From Clostridiales bacterium (GTDB lineage: Bacteria > Bacillota > Clostridia > Oscillospirales > Acutalibacteraceae): a stretch of DNA of 64,000 nt. This document shows, piece by piece, positions 1 through 8,263 of this stretch. The notes beneath the pieces are model-generated. The model was not told the origin of the DNA. It ran no database searches and saw only the letters and a list, made by a program, of their open reading frames with translations. The DNA is taken from assembly GCA_019422525.1 (NCBI GenBank), contig JAHZDE010000003.1, forward strand, positions 1 through 64,000, given 5' to 3'. Numbering within the stretch: the first letter of the stretch is position 1; each line of letters begins with the position of its first letter. Both the position numbers and the translations under genes were made by a program.

Positions 1-145
1 TCCACTTGCAGGTTTTTTTGTTGCCCATATTCTTATAGGATGAATACTCTTTATCGCTGCACGAGTCGTAAATCCTCATGGCGTCAATGCAGACTGCTTC
101 TTTAAATCCCTGTTTGTCAGGGGTGGGGCAAAAATCATCAGCCAT
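1..145 (-). CDS. Hypothetical small protein, 5' part only (runs off the window start)
   Basis: Reading from ATG at 145 toward position 1 gives 48 codons with no stop, so only the N-terminus is present. It begins MADDFCPTPDKQGFKEAVCI and continues with a motif of the type CIDAMRIYDSCSDKE. The start has an AAAAGGAGG ribosome binding site about 7 bases upstream. The EAVCID...RIYDSC.DK pattern recalls small uncharacterised proteins of Oscillospiraceae, but I cannot name a function. A sigma-K-type promoter lies about 45 bases upstream, which makes a late mother-cell (spore coat) role a reasonable guess, not a conclusion. The palindrome GGGCGATATCGCCC at 164-177 lies in its short leader and could fold into a hairpin just before the ribosome binding site. 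Confidence 0.7.
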   Translation of the reverse strand, partial: MADDFCPTPDKQGFKEAVCIDAMRIYDSCSDKEYSSYKNMGNKKTCKW

Positions 146-188
146 ACCAAATTCCTCCTTTTAGGGCGATATCGCCCGGATTCATTTC

Positions 189-216
189 TATAATATGAAA
201 GCAAAAACCCCCGGTG
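189..216 (-). promoter_or_regulatory. Candidate sigma-K-dependent promoter of the gene at 1-145
   Basis: On the minus strand CACC (213-216) is followed after 15 bases by CATATTATA (189-197). This fits the sigma-K consensus mACm, then CATAnnnTA about 15-16 bases later. No good sigma-A pair is visible at the same place. Match by eye only. Confidence 0.45.
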
Positions 217-352
217 CCTGTTCGGCTTGTACATGATATCGCACGAAAACAGCCGCTTCTCGACAAAATGGAGAGAAATCACAGAATCGCCCCAGGAAAC
301 CGGTCAGCGGGAGAAAAGTTTTGAAAAAGCCGGAAAAATCGGGAAATATCCC

Positions 353-382
353 TTGCAATCAGGGTTCGGAATGTGCTATAAT
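353..382 (+). promoter_or_regulatory. Sigma-A promoter of rpsB-tsf
   Basis: TTGCAA (353-358), an 18-base spacer and TATAAT (377-382), with an extended -10 TGC at 374-376. Transcription would start near 389 and give a leader of about 155 bases before rpsB. Confidence 0.8.
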
Positions 383-388
383 GTTTCG

Positions 389-543
389 GCATGAGAATGT
401 GCCGCTCATGCCGGGAGTTTCCCGAAAATTTTATGGCAACAACACACGCCGCACGGCTTGACAGGCGATGGTGCTTTCCGAATAAGGAAGGTTTTCCGTC
501 TGAAAGGACTGCGGCGGAGGAAAAACCAAGGAGGATTTTTCAA
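389..543 (+). promoter_or_regulatory. Leader of rpsB, possible autoregulatory fold
   Basis: About 155 untranslated bases separate the predicted start of transcription from the rpsB ATG. Visible pairings are CGGGAGTTTCCCG near 412 and GGTTTTCC (about 493-500) with GGAAAAACC (about 519-527), the latter ending just before the AAGGAGG ribosome binding site at about 529. Such a leader could bind S2, as ribosomal protein leaders often do. Inference only; no known leader family was matched. Confidence 0.3.
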
Positions 544-1284
544 ATGGCAGTCGTATCTATGAAACAGCTTTTGGAGGCCGGCGTTCACTTCGGCCACCAG
601 ACCAGAAGATGGAACCCCAAGATGGCTCAGTACATCTTCACCGAGCGTAACGGTATCTACATTATCGACCTGCAGAAGACCGTGAAGAAGCTGGAAGAAG
701 CTTATAACTTTGTGCGCGATTTGTCCACCGAGGGCAAGTCTGTGCTGTTCGTGGGCACCAAGAAGCAGGCTCAGGAATCCGTAAAGGACGAGGCTGTTCG
801 CGCTGGCGCTTTCTATGTAAACGCTCGTTGGCTGGGCGGTATGCTCACCAACTTCCGCACCATCCGCCGCAGAATCGACCGTCTGCGTCAGCTGCGCACC
901 ATGGAAGAGGACGGCACCTTTGATCTGCTGCCCAAGAAGGAAGTTGTCAAGCTGAACCTGGAAATCGAGAAACTGGAAAAGTTCCTGGGCGGCATTAAGG
1001 AAATGAAGCAGCTCCCCGGCGCTCTGTTCATCGTTGACCCCCGCAAGGAGAGAATCGCTGTTTCCGAGGCTCAGAAGCTGGGTATTCCGATTGTGGCTAT
1101 CGTTGACACCAACTGCGATCCCGACGAAATCGATTATGTGATCCCCGGCAACGACGACGCTATCCGCGCTGTCAAGCTGATCTCCGCTACCATGGCAAAC
1201 GCTATCATCGAAGGCCGCGAGGGCCGTATGGGCGCTGCTGCCGCTGAGGAGAAGGAGAACGAGGCTGAAGAGGCCGCTGAATAA
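544..1284 (+). CDS. rpsB: 30S ribosomal protein S2
   Basis: Ribosomal protein S2 of the small subunit, 246 aa, needed for S1 docking and translation initiation. The chosen ATG (544) gives the classic start MAVVSMKQLLEAGVHFGHQT and has AAGGAGG 8 bases upstream; the frame stays open upstream to 391 but without family similarity. Family landmarks are GHQTRRWNPKMAQYIF, FVGTKKQAQ, NARWLGGMLTNF and the C-terminal PGNDDAIRAVKLI block. The C-terminal 20 residues are Glu/Ala-rich, as in many Clostridia. It is first in an rpsB-tsf operon, the standard bacterial arrangement. A hairpin with a short T run separates it from tsf. Confidence 0.98.
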   Translation: MAVVSMKQLLEAGVHFGHQTRRWNPKMAQYIFTERNGIYIIDLQKTVKKLEEAYNFVRDLSTEGKSVLFVGTKKQAQESVKDEAVRAGAFYVNARWLGGMLTNFRTIRRRIDRLRQLRTMEEDGTFDLLPKKEVVKLNLEIEKLEKFLGGIKEMKQLPGALFIVDPRKERIAVSEAQKLGIPIVAIVDTNCDPDEIDYVIPGNDDAIRAVKLISATMANAIIEGREGRMGAAAAEEKENEAEEAAE

Positions 1285-1304
1285 TCAGAAGTCTGATTGG
1301 ACCG

Positions 1305-1339
1305 ATGCCCGCCTGTACCAAGTTCAGACGGGCATTTTT
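1305..1339 (+). terminator. Hairpin with T run between rpsB and tsf (partial terminator/attenuator)
   Basis: ATGCCCG (1305-1311) pairs with CGGGCAT (1329-1335), with extra CTG/CAG pairing inside, and is followed by TTTTT. It probably lowers tsf transcription relative to rpsB, since no separate tsf promoter is obvious. Confidence 0.6.
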
Positions 1340-1395
1340 CAGATAAAATCTTTGGGAGTTTCCGCTCCCTGCTGAATGAATTGGAGGAATTACAA

Positions 1396-2316
1396 ATGGC
1401 TTTTACCGCAAAAGACGTTGCAGCTCTCCGCGAGAAGACCGGCTGCGGCATGATGGACTGCAAAAAGGCACTGACCGCTTCTAACGGCGATATGGATGCC
1501 GCTCTCGACTTCCTGCGTGAAAAGGGCCTGGCTGCTGCTGTTAAGAAGGCTGACCGCATCGCTGCTGAGGGTGTTGCTTTCGCTACTGTGAATGCTGACG
1601 CTACTGTTGGTGTTGTGATTGAAGTAAATGCTGAGACCGACTTCGTTGCTAAGAACGCCGAGTTCCAGAACTTTGTAAAGATCTGCGCTGAGACCGTAAT
1701 GGCTCAGAATCCTGCTGATGTGGAAGCTCTGCTGGCCTGCAAGGCTGAGGGTTCCGAGCTGACCGTGGACGCTCTGCTGAAAGAGAAGATCCTGGTTATC
1801 GGCGAGAACATTAAGATTCGCCGCTTTGCCCGCTTTGAGGGCCATGTTGCCGCTTATATCCATGCAGGCGGCCGTATCGGCGTGCTGGTAAACTTTGACA
1901 CCGACGTTGCCAGTAAGGATGGCTTTGCTGAGTATGCAAAGGACATCGCTATGCAGGTTGCCGCTGCTAACCCCAGCTACCTGAACGAGGCTTCCGTGCC
2001 CGCAGAAGTGCTGGACCACGAGAAAGAGATCCTGCTGGCTCAGATCGCCAACGATCCCAAGAACGCCAACAAGCCCGACGCTATCAAGGAGAAGATGGTG
2101 GTAGGCCGTATCGGCAAGTTCTACAAGGAGAACTGCCTGGTGGATCAGGAGTATGTGAAGGAGCCCGATCTGACCGTTTCCAAGTATACCGAGAAGACTG
2201 CCAAAGAGCTGGGCGGTTCTATCGCTATCACCGGTTTTGTCCGCTTTGAGAAGGGCGAGGGCCTGGAGAAGCGCAACGACAACTTCGCTGAAGAAATTGC
2301 CAACATGGTAAAATAA
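1396..2316 (+). CDS. tsf: Elongation factor Ts
   Basis: EF-Ts, 306 aa, the guanine nucleotide exchange factor that recycles EF-Tu-GDP in the cytoplasm. The ATG at 1396 follows TTGGAGGAAT and gives MAFTAKDVAALREKTGCGMM, the typical N-terminal UBA-like domain. The EF-Tu contact signature TDFVAKN is in the sequence VNAETDFVAKNAEFQNF. The core domain continues to the C-terminal FVRFEKGEGLEKRNDNFAEE. Length and order are normal for the family. It follows rpsB with an attenuator-like hairpin between, and ends in a strong terminator. Confidence 0.98.
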   Translation: MAFTAKDVAALREKTGCGMMDCKKALTASNGDMDAALDFLREKGLAAAVKKADRIAAEGVAFATVNADATVGVVIEVNAETDFVAKNAEFQNFVKICAETVMAQNPADVEALLACKAEGSELTVDALLKEKILVIGENIKIRRFARFEGHVAAYIHAGGRIGVLVNFDTDVASKDGFAEYAKDIAMQVAAANPSYLNEASVPAEVLDHEKEILLAQIANDPKNANKPDAIKEKMVVGRIGKFYKENCLVDQEYVKEPDLTVSKYTEKTAKELGGSIAITGFVRFEKGEGLEKRNDNFAEEIANMVK

Positions 2317-2338
2317 TTTTCTGCACCAGCAGAACTTG

Positions 2339-2372
2339 GGCCTGTCCCCGTTTTTGGGGGCAGGCCTTTTTT
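2339..2372 (+). terminator. Rho-independent terminator of rpsB-tsf
   Basis: GGCCTGTCCCC and GGGGGCAGGCC form a GC-rich stem with a T loop, followed by TTTTTT. Confidence 0.9.
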
Positions 2373-2414
2373 GGTTCCTTTTGCCGAAATGCCGTTCCTT
2401 TTTTTTGGAAACCG

Positions 2415-2423
2415 TGGTATAAT
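2415..2423 (+). promoter_or_regulatory. Extended -10 promoter of the metF-metH operon
   Basis: TGG followed by TATAAT (2418-2423) gives an extended -10; the -35 position is only a T-rich run. The leader to metF is about 70 bases, too short for a cobalamin or SAM riboswitch; I see neither. Confidence 0.6.
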
Positions 2424-2497
2424 GAACTATCTGCCCGAAAAAGACGGAATCTCCCCTCTTTTCGGCTTTTGAAATCCATGTTTAACGGAGGTACGTT

Positions 2498-3364
2498 ATG
2501 AAAATCAGTGAACTCTTGCAGAACGGAAACATTACCTTTTCCTGTGAAATCTTCCCCCCCAAGCCCGGCGCGGATATTTCGCGAATGTGGGAAGTGGTGC
2601 AGGGGATTGCGGAGTTGTCCCCTGATTTTATCAGCGTTACCTACGGCGCTGGTGGCAGCACCTCCAAGCGCACGGTAGAAATCGCCTCTGCCATTCAGCA
2701 GCAGCACGGTATTCCAGCATTGGCACATCTGACCTGTGTCTCTTCTTCCCGAGAGGACATCCACCACCAACTGGAGCTGATGAAGGAAAACGGGCTGGAA
2801 AATATTCTGGCACTTCGGGGAGATATTCCCAAGGATAGCACTACCCCTCCCCTCACCCACTATCAATATGCCTGTGAGCTGATTGAGGACATTAAGTCCC
2901 AAGGGGATTTCTGCATTGGCGCCGCCTGCTATCCCGAGGGCCATGTGGAATGTGAGCGTCGGGAGGACGACATCGACTACTTAAAACACAAGGTAGAATG
3001 TGGGTGCGACTTTTTGACCACCCAGATGTTCTTTGACAATAATGTACTGTATAACTTTATGTACCGCATTCTGGCCAAGGGCATCCAGGTGCCGGTGATT
3101 GCGGGCATTATGCCGGTTATCAACAGCCGGCAGATTAAGCGCTCCTGTGAGCTTTCCGGCACCCAGCTGCCCCAGCGGTTCCGCCGGATTGCAGAAAAGT
3201 TCTCCGATGATCCGCTGGCCATGAAGCAGGCAGGCATTGCTTATGCCACCGAGCAGATTATCGACCTGCTCGCCAACGGTGTGGAGCACATTCATCTGTA
3301 CACCATGAACAAGCCGGAAATTGCCGCGGCGATTATGAACAACCTTTCCCACATTCTTCGGTAA
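2498..3364 (+). CDS. metF: Methylenetetrahydrofolate reductase
   Basis: MetF, 288 aa, an FAD enzyme that reduces 5,10-methylene-THF to 5-methyl-THF, the methyl donor for methionine synthase. The TIM barrel landmarks are visible: CEIFPPKPG near residue 16, FISVTYGAGGS near 44, ALAHLTCV near 74, NILALRGDIP near 102 and TTQMFFDN near 170. ATG 2498 follows GGAGG (AACGGAGGTACGTTATG). It opens a four-gene operon with the MetH activation protein 12 bases downstream, then metH. The context makes the role in the methionine branch of one-carbon metabolism secure. Confidence 0.95.
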   Translation: MKISELLQNGNITFSCEIFPPKPGADISRMWEVVQGIAELSPDFISVTYGAGGSTSKRTVEIASAIQQQHGIPALAHLTCVSSSREDIHHQLELMKENGLENILALRGDIPKDSTTPPLTHYQYACELIEDIKSQGDFCIGAACYPEGHVECERREDDIDYLKHKVECGCDFLTTQMFFDNNVLYNFMYRILAKGIQVPVIAGIMPVINSRQIKRSCELSGTQLPQRFRRIAEKFSDDPLAMKQAGIAYATEQIIDLLANGVEHIHLYTMNKPEIAAAIMNNLSHILR

Positions 3365-3376
3365 GGGGGAATCGGG

Positions 3377-4021
3377 TTGCAGATTGACGAGAAAGAAGTT
3401 TTGCGCTATCTGGCTTGTAAAGGGAAGCCGGAGGAGCGTTTACAACAAGAAATTGATACATGCAGCCGGGAATTGCTTTCTGCTGCCACGCCGAAATGCT
3501 GTTTTTTGCGGGTCCCCGTGATACACGGCGAAAACGGACAGCTAACGATTGACGGTACGCCCCTTTGCAGCAAGGATTTGCAGGGGCATCTGCGGGAATG
3601 TAAGGAAGCTTTTTTGTTTGCTGCCACATTAGGGGCACAGGTGGACAACCTGATGCGCCGCTATTCCCTAACTGCCATGAGCCGGGCAGTCATCTTGCAA
3701 GCCTGTGCCGCCGCCGCCATCGAGAGCTTCTGTGATGAACAGGAAGAAGGACTGCGGAAAAGCGTGGAGGGTGAAAAGTTGTTTCTTCGTCCGCGGTACA
3801 GTCCCGGTTACGGAGATTTCCCCATTCAGTGGCAGCATACCCTGCTCACCATGCTGGACGCCCCAAAACGGATTGGTCTGACGGCGACACAGTCCTGTAT
3901 GCTGGCCCCCACCAAATCGGTAACGGCCATTATTGGCCTGACCCATGACGAAACCGATTGCCACATCCGCAAATGCATGGGGTGCAAATCGAAAAACTGC
4001 CCCTTCCGAAGGGAAGAGTAG
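3377..4021 (+). CDS. Stand-alone MetH reactivation (activation-domain) protein
   Basis: 214 aa, similar to the C-terminal AdoMet-binding activation domain of cobalamin-dependent methionine synthase (MetH), here a separate polypeptide. It would return oxidised cob(II)alamin in MetH to the methylated state using AdoMet and a flavodoxin electron donor. The family signature RPRYSPGYGDFPI.WQ is present near residue 137, followed by LTATQSCMLAPTKSVTAIIGL. The C-terminus has CHIRKCMGCKSKNCPF, four cysteines that may bind metal, common in the Clostridia version. The start is TTG at 3377, supported by AAGGGGGA six bases upstream. It sits between metF and metH, which itself lacks this domain. Confidence 0.88.
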   Translation: MQIDEKEVLRYLACKGKPEERLQQEIDTCSRELLSAATPKCCFLRVPVIHGENGQLTIDGTPLCSKDLQGHLRECKEAFLFAATLGAQVDNLMRRYSLTAMSRAVILQACAAAAIESFCDEQEEGLRKSVEGEKLFLRPRYSPGYGDFPIQWQHTLLTMLDAPKRIGLTATQSCMLAPTKSVTAIIGLTHDETDCHIRKCMGCKSKNCPFRREE

Positions 4022-4066
4022 TCCCCGCAGCCAATTTTGAATATAGATATAGAAAGGACTTGTCCT

Positions 4067-6460
4067 ATGAATCCCATATTTTCCCAGCTGGGCGCCCGCC
4101 CCGTTTTCTTCGACGGCGCTATGGGCACCATTTTACAGCAAAACGGCCTCAAGGCGGGAGAGCTTCCCGAAACCTGGAACCTTTCCCACCCTGAGCTGAT
4201 TACGTCTATTCATGCGGACTATCTCGCCGCCGGCTGTCAGATTGTAAAATCCAACACCTTCGGCGCGAACCGCTTTAAATTTCCCGGCGAAGAACTGGAA
4301 ACCATCATCACCGCCGGTATTTCTCACGCCAAAAAAGCGGTTTCCCAATGCGGCCACCCGGCGCTGGTAGCTATGGACATTGGCCCCACCGGAAAACTCA
4401 TGAAACCCATGGGCGATTTGGACTTTGAGGAAGCCGTGTCTGCCTTTGGCGAAGCCGCCGCCATGGGCGAAAAAGCCGGAGCCGATTTGATTCTCATTGA
4501 AACCATGAGCGACACCATGGAAGTCAAAGCTGCCGTTTTGGGCGCGAAAGAGTACACTTCCCTGCCGGTTTTCGTCACCATGATTTTTGATGAGAGCGGG
4601 AAACTCCTCACCGGCGGCGACATTCCCGCAGCGGTGGCTCTGCTGGAAGGGTTACAGGTGGACGCTCTGGGCTTTAACTGTGGCCTTGGCCCCAAGCAGA
4701 TGCTCTCTTTACTGCCCACCTTGGCGGAGTGCACCTCCCTGCCTATTATCGTCAACCCCAACGCCGGGCTTCCCCGCCGGGAAAACGGTCAGACGGTATT
4801 TGACGTACACCCGGAAGAATTCTCGGAGTTGATGGAAGAAATCGTAAAAGGCGGCGCATGGATTATCGGCGGCTGCTGCGGCACCACACCGGAACACCTG
4901 CGAAAAACGGTGGAGCGCTGTCGGGAACTTCTCCCCGTTTCGCTGACGGAGAAAAAGCGCACGGTGATTTCTTCTTACGCACAGGCGGTGGTGTTCGGCA
5001 AAAAGCCCATTATTATTGGTGAGCGCATTAACCCCACCGGCAAAAAGCGCTTTAAACAGGCATTGCGGGAGCACGACATGGAGTATATCCTGCGGGAAGG
5101 CGTGAATCAGCAGCAGAGCGGCGCCCATGTGCTGGATGTAAATGTAGGCTTGCCGGAAATCGACGAAAAAGCCATGATGTGCGAGACGGTTTCCCAGCTG
5201 CAGGGGGTTTCCGATTTACCGCTTCAGATTGACACCTCCAGCCCGGAAGTGATGGAAGCCGCCCTGCGGATTTATAACGGAAAAGCCCTTGTCAACTCGG
5301 TGAACGGGAAAAAGGAGAGTATGGAGGCCATTTTCCCGCTGGTGAAGAAGTACGGCGGCGCAGTCATTGCCCTGACCCTGGACGAAAGCGGGATTCCCGA
5401 AACCGCCCGGGGCCGGTTCGAGATTGCCAAAAAGATTGTAGACACCGCCGCTTCCTATGGCATCCCCAAGCACGACATTATCGTCGACCCGCTGGCTATG
5501 ACCATCAGCACCGGCTCGGAAGCTGCCGCCGTGACACTTCAGACCCTGCGCCTGCTTCGGGACGAGCTGGGCGTGAAAACCTCTTTGGGGGTTTCCAATG
5601 TATCCTTTGGCCTTCCCCAGCGCGAAAACATCAATGCGGCTTTCTTCACCATGGCTTTGCAAAACGGCCTGAGCGCTGCTATTATCAACCCCAACTCGGA
5701 AGCCATGCTCCGGGCTTATGATGCGTTCTGTGCCCTGTCCGGCGCTGACCCTCAGTGTGCGGCCTATATTGAAAAGTACGCCCAGGCAGCCAAGGCCACC
5801 ACCGCCTCCCCTGTCCCGGCAAAGACAGAGGTTTCCCTGTCCCAGTCCATTATCCGGGGGTTAAGGGAAAGCGCCTATGATGCGGCCAAAGCTGAACTGA
5901 CCCATCGGGAGCCGCTGGCTGTCATCAACGAGGACATGGTACCTGCACTGGATGTAGTGGGACAGGGCTTTGAAAAGGGGACCCTGTTCCTGCCCCAGCT
6001 TTTGATGAGTGCAGAAGCCGCCAAAGCTGCTTTTGATGCTGTGCGGGAAGTGCTGGAAAGCGCCGGTTCCAGCCCAGAGAAAAAGGGGAAAATCGTGCTG
6101 GCCACCGTACAGGGGGACATCCACGATATCGGTAAAAACATTGTGAAGGTGCTGCTGGAAAACTACAGCTACGAGGTGATCGATTTGGGCAAGGACGTGC
6201 CCATTGAGACAGTGGTGAAGGCAGTGGTGGAAAACCATGTGGTGCTGGCCGGACTGAGTGCTTTGATGACCACCACCGTGGAAAACATGGCCAAGACCAT
6301 TGAAGCCCTGCATCGAGACGCCCCCTGGTGTAAGATTATGGTAGGCGGCGCAGTGCTCACTCCGGAATACGCCGAAATGATTCACGCAGATTATTATTCC
6401 AAAGACGCTATGGCCTCTGTGCGGTATGCAGAGGAGATTTTTGGAGGGAACGGGCAATGA
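4067..6460 (+). CDS. metH: Cobalamin-dependent methionine synthase without activation domain
   Basis: 797 aa. It transfers the methyl group of methyl-THF to homocysteine through cobalamin. Domains in order: homocysteine-binding barrel (about 1-290) with zinc cysteines in FNCGLGP and GGCCGTTPEH; pterin-binding barrel (about 310-570) with IIGERINPTGKKRF; B12-binding cap (about 600-680); B12-binding Rossmann domain (about 690-797) with GDIHDIGKNI, the DxHxxG histidine ligand motif. E. coli MetH is about 1,230 aa; the missing C-terminal part is the separate gene at 3377. The chosen start, ATG 4067, has AAAGGA 8 bases upstream; a TTG at 4037 is in frame but has no ribosome binding site. The stop overlaps the next start (ATGA). 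Confidence 0.95.
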   Translation: MNPIFSQLGARPVFFDGAMGTILQQNGLKAGELPETWNLSHPELITSIHADYLAAGCQIVKSNTFGANRFKFPGEELETIITAGISHAKKAVSQCGHPALVAMDIGPTGKLMKPMGDLDFEEAVSAFGEAAAMGEKAGADLILIETMSDTMEVKAAVLGAKEYTSLPVFVTMIFDESGKLLTGGDIPAAVALLEGLQVDALGFNCGLGPKQMLSLLPTLAECTSLPIIVNPNAGLPRRENGQTVFDVHPEEFSELMEEIVKGGAWIIGGCCGTTPEHLRKTVERCRELLPVSLTEKKRTVISSYAQAVVFGKKPIIIGERINPTGKKRFKQALREHDMEYILREGVNQQQSGAHVLDVNVGLPEIDEKAMMCETVSQLQGVSDLPLQIDTSSPEVMEAALRIYNGKALVNSVNGKKESMEAIFPLVKKYGGAVIALTLDESGIPETARGRFEIAKKIVDTAASYGIPKHDIIVDPLAMTISTGSEAAAVTLQTLRLLRDELGVKTSLGVSNVSFGLPQRENINAAFFTMALQNGLSAAIINPNSEAMLRAYDAFCALSGADPQCAAYIEKYAQAAKATTASPVPAKTEVSLSQSIIRGLRESAYDAAKAELTHREPLAVINEDMVPALDVVGQGFEKGTLFLPQLLMSAEAAKAAFDAVREVLESAGSSPEKKGKIVLATVQGDIHDIGKNIVKVLLENYSYEVIDLGKDVPIETVVKAVVENHVVLAGLSALMTTTVENMAKTIEALHRDAPWCKIMVGGAVLTPEYAEMIHADYYSKDAMASVRYAEEIFGGNGQ

Positions 6461-6981
6461 AACTGAAAGATGGCCGGGAACTAACCCTTCGGAAAGCCGA
6501 AAAAGGCGACGCTGCTAACATTCTCGCCTACCTGAACCAAATCGGCGGGGAAAGCGACAACCTGCTGTTTGGAAAAGACGGGATGCAAATGCCGGTGGAA
6601 GCGGAAGAAGCTTATATTGAATCGGTGAACGCCAGCGAAACTTCGGTGATGCTGGTGGGCTTGGTGGAAAATGAAATCGCCTGTGTGGGCAGTATTTCCG
6701 CCTCTTCCCGGGAACGAATTGCCCATCTTGGGGAAGCTGCCGTCTCTGTTGCCAAGAAATACTGGCGGCTGGGCATTGGGGAAGCGCTGATGAAAGAGCT
6801 GATGGCATTTGCCCGGCAAACCGGCCGGCTGAAAACCATTTATCTCGGCGTTCGGGATGGCAATGATGGCGCGATTGCCTTGTATCACAAGCTGGGATTT
6901 TTGGAATATGGGAGGTTCCCCGGATTTTTCCAAATCAACGGACAGTTTCAGGATGAAATCCTCATGTACAAAGAGCTGTAA
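6457..6981 (+). CDS. GNAT family N-acetyltransferase
   Basis: 174 aa, a GCN5-type acetyltransferase using acetyl-CoA; the substrate is unknown. The acetyl-CoA loop is in VSVAKKYWRLGIGEALMKELM (about 95-115, an R/QxxGxG/A-type motif), followed by IYLGVRDGNDGAIALYHKLGF (about 128-148), the usual beta-5/alpha-5 region. It overlaps metH by four bases (ATGA) and so is translationally coupled to the methionine operon, though no metabolic link follows. A strong terminator shared with the convergent alcohol dehydrogenase follows. Confidence 0.85.
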   Translation: MKLKDGRELTLRKAEKGDAANILAYLNQIGGESDNLLFGKDGMQMPVEAEEAYIESVNASETSVMLVGLVENEIACVGSISASSRERIAHLGEAAVSVAKKYWRLGIGEALMKELMAFARQTGRLKTIYLGVRDGNDGAIALYHKLGFLEYGRFPGFFQINGQFQDEILMYKEL

Positions 6982-6987
6982 AAAAAC

Positions 6988-7030
6988 AAACCCGCAGAGA
7001 GACAAATCATCTGTTTCTCTGCGGGTTTTT
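6988..7030. terminator. Bidirectional terminator between convergent genes
   Basis: AAACCCGCAGAGA (6988-7000) and TCTCTGCGGGTTT form a 13-bp stem with T runs on both strands. It ends the metF-metH operon and the alcohol dehydrogenase gene. Confidence 0.9.
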
Positions 7031-7043
7031 GATTTCTGAAAAA

Positions 7044-8201
7044 TTACATGGCCTTGCGGAACAAATCAATAATATCCTGCTTAGTGCCCTTGCGGGGATT
7101 AGAGAAAGCATTTCCGTCCTTGAGGGCGTTGGTTGCCATCAGGTCGAAGTCCTCTTCCTTCACACCCATCTGAGCCAGTCCGCTGGGAATTCCAACATCC
7201 TCAGCCAGTTCGCGCATTGCGTCGACGGCAACATGGGCAGCTTCCATCACAGACAGGCCTTCCACATTCTTGCCCATGAAAATCGCAATATCACGGAACT
7301 TTTCGGGATTGGAAATCAGGTTGTACTCCTCTACCGTAGGCAGCAGCATGGCGTTAGCAACACCGTGGGCCATATCGTACTGGCCGCCCAGCTGGTGAGC
7401 CATGGCATGAACATAGCCCAGGTTGCCGTTGTTGAATGCCAGTCCGGCCAGATAAGAAGCATAAGCCATATTTTCACGGGCTTTTACATTCGCGCCGTTG
7501 GCCACAGCCTGGCGCAGGTTGTTGGCAATCAGCTTAATGGACTGGATGGCAGCGGCGTCGGTTACAGGGTTTGCATCTACGGAAACGTAAGCCTCAATAG
7601 CATGGGTCAGCGCATCCATACCGGTAGCAGCCGTCAGCCCTCTGGGAACGGTGAGCATCATCAGCGGGTCGTTGAAGGAGACCAGCGGCACATTGCGCCA
7701 GCTGACAATCACGAACTTCAGCTTGGTAGCGCGGTCGGTGAGCACACAGTGACGGGTCACCTCACTGGCAGTACCGGCAGTGGTGTTCACGGCGATTACC
7801 GGAGGCAGGGGATTCTCCAGGGTTTCGATGCCTGCATATTCGCCCAAGGGCTTGTCGTGGGTAGCCGCAATGCCGATTCCCTTGCCGCAGTCATGGGAGG
7901 AGCCGCCGCCAATGGTGATGATGGAATCACAGCCGTTTTCCTGATACATCTTCAGGCCATCATAGCAGTTTTCAATCTTCGGGTTGGGCTCTACCCCAGT
8001 AAATACAACGCTTTCAATGCCGGCTTCCTTCAGTACCGCAAGGCTCTGTTCCACAGGACCGTCTTCCACCTTGGCGAGGAACTCATCGGTGACAATCAGG
8101 GGCTTTTTCATGTTCAGAAGCTGGCATCTGTGGCCCAGTTCCTTCACACAGCCAGGCCCCATAAAGTTCACGGACGGATTGAGAAAATCATAGTATCTCA
8201 T
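7044..8201 (-). CDS. Iron-containing alcohol dehydrogenase
   Basis: 385 aa, group III metal-dependent alcohol dehydrogenase, close in pattern to 1,3-propanediol and butanol dehydrogenases (DhaT-like); it interconverts an aldehyde and an alcohol with NAD(P)H. Landmarks: nucleotide-binding GGGSSHDCGKGIG (about 96), NTTAGTASEVTR (about 135), and the metal histidines in HAMAHQLGGQYDMAHGVAN (about 263-280). ATG 8201 is chosen because GGAGGTGTAAAT precedes it; the frame is open 17 codons further without a ribosome binding site. A near-consensus sigma-A promoter and a probable DeoR operator lie between it and the divergent DeoR gene. The true substrate cannot be told from sequence. Confidence 0.9.
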   Translation of the reverse strand: MRYYDFLNPSVNFMGPGCVKELGHRCQLLNMKKPLIVTDEFLAKVEDGPVEQSLAVLKEAGIESVVFTGVEPNPKIENCYDGLKMYQENGCDSIITIGGGSSHDCGKGIGIAATHDKPLGEYAGIETLENPLPPVIAVNTTAGTASEVTRHCVLTDRATKLKFVIVSWRNVPLVSFNDPLMMLTVPRGLTAATGMDALTHAIEAYVSVDANPVTDAAAIQSIKLIANNLRQAVANGANVKARENMAYASYLAGLAFNNGNLGYVHAMAHQLGGQYDMAHGVANAMLLPTVEEYNLISNPEKFRDIAIFMGKNVEGLSVMEAAHVAVDAMRELAEDVGIPSGLAQMGVKEEDFDLMATNALKDGNAFSNPRKGTKQDIIDLFRKAM

Positions 8202-8221
8202 ATTTACACCTCCAAAATAAT

Positions 8222-8251
8222 CAAAAACGAGCAAATGCGCACAAATGAGCA
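8222..8251. promoter_or_regulatory. Candidate DeoR operator: 10-bp-phased direct repeats
   Basis: On the minus strand TGCTCATTTG (8251-8242), TGCGCATTTG (8241-8232) and CTCGTTTTTG (8231-8222) follow each other without gaps; a weaker fourth unit, ATTATTTTGG, follows at 8221-8212. Tandem repeats one helical turn apart are typical of DeoR-family operators. They lie just downstream of the alcohol dehydrogenase -10. Confidence 0.5.
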
Positions 8252-8263
8252 CGCCATATGTTT

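Noticed and set aside
2424..2497. Cobalamin or SAM riboswitch before metF-metH
   Set aside because: The leader is only about 70 bases and shows no B12-box or SAM-box motifs.
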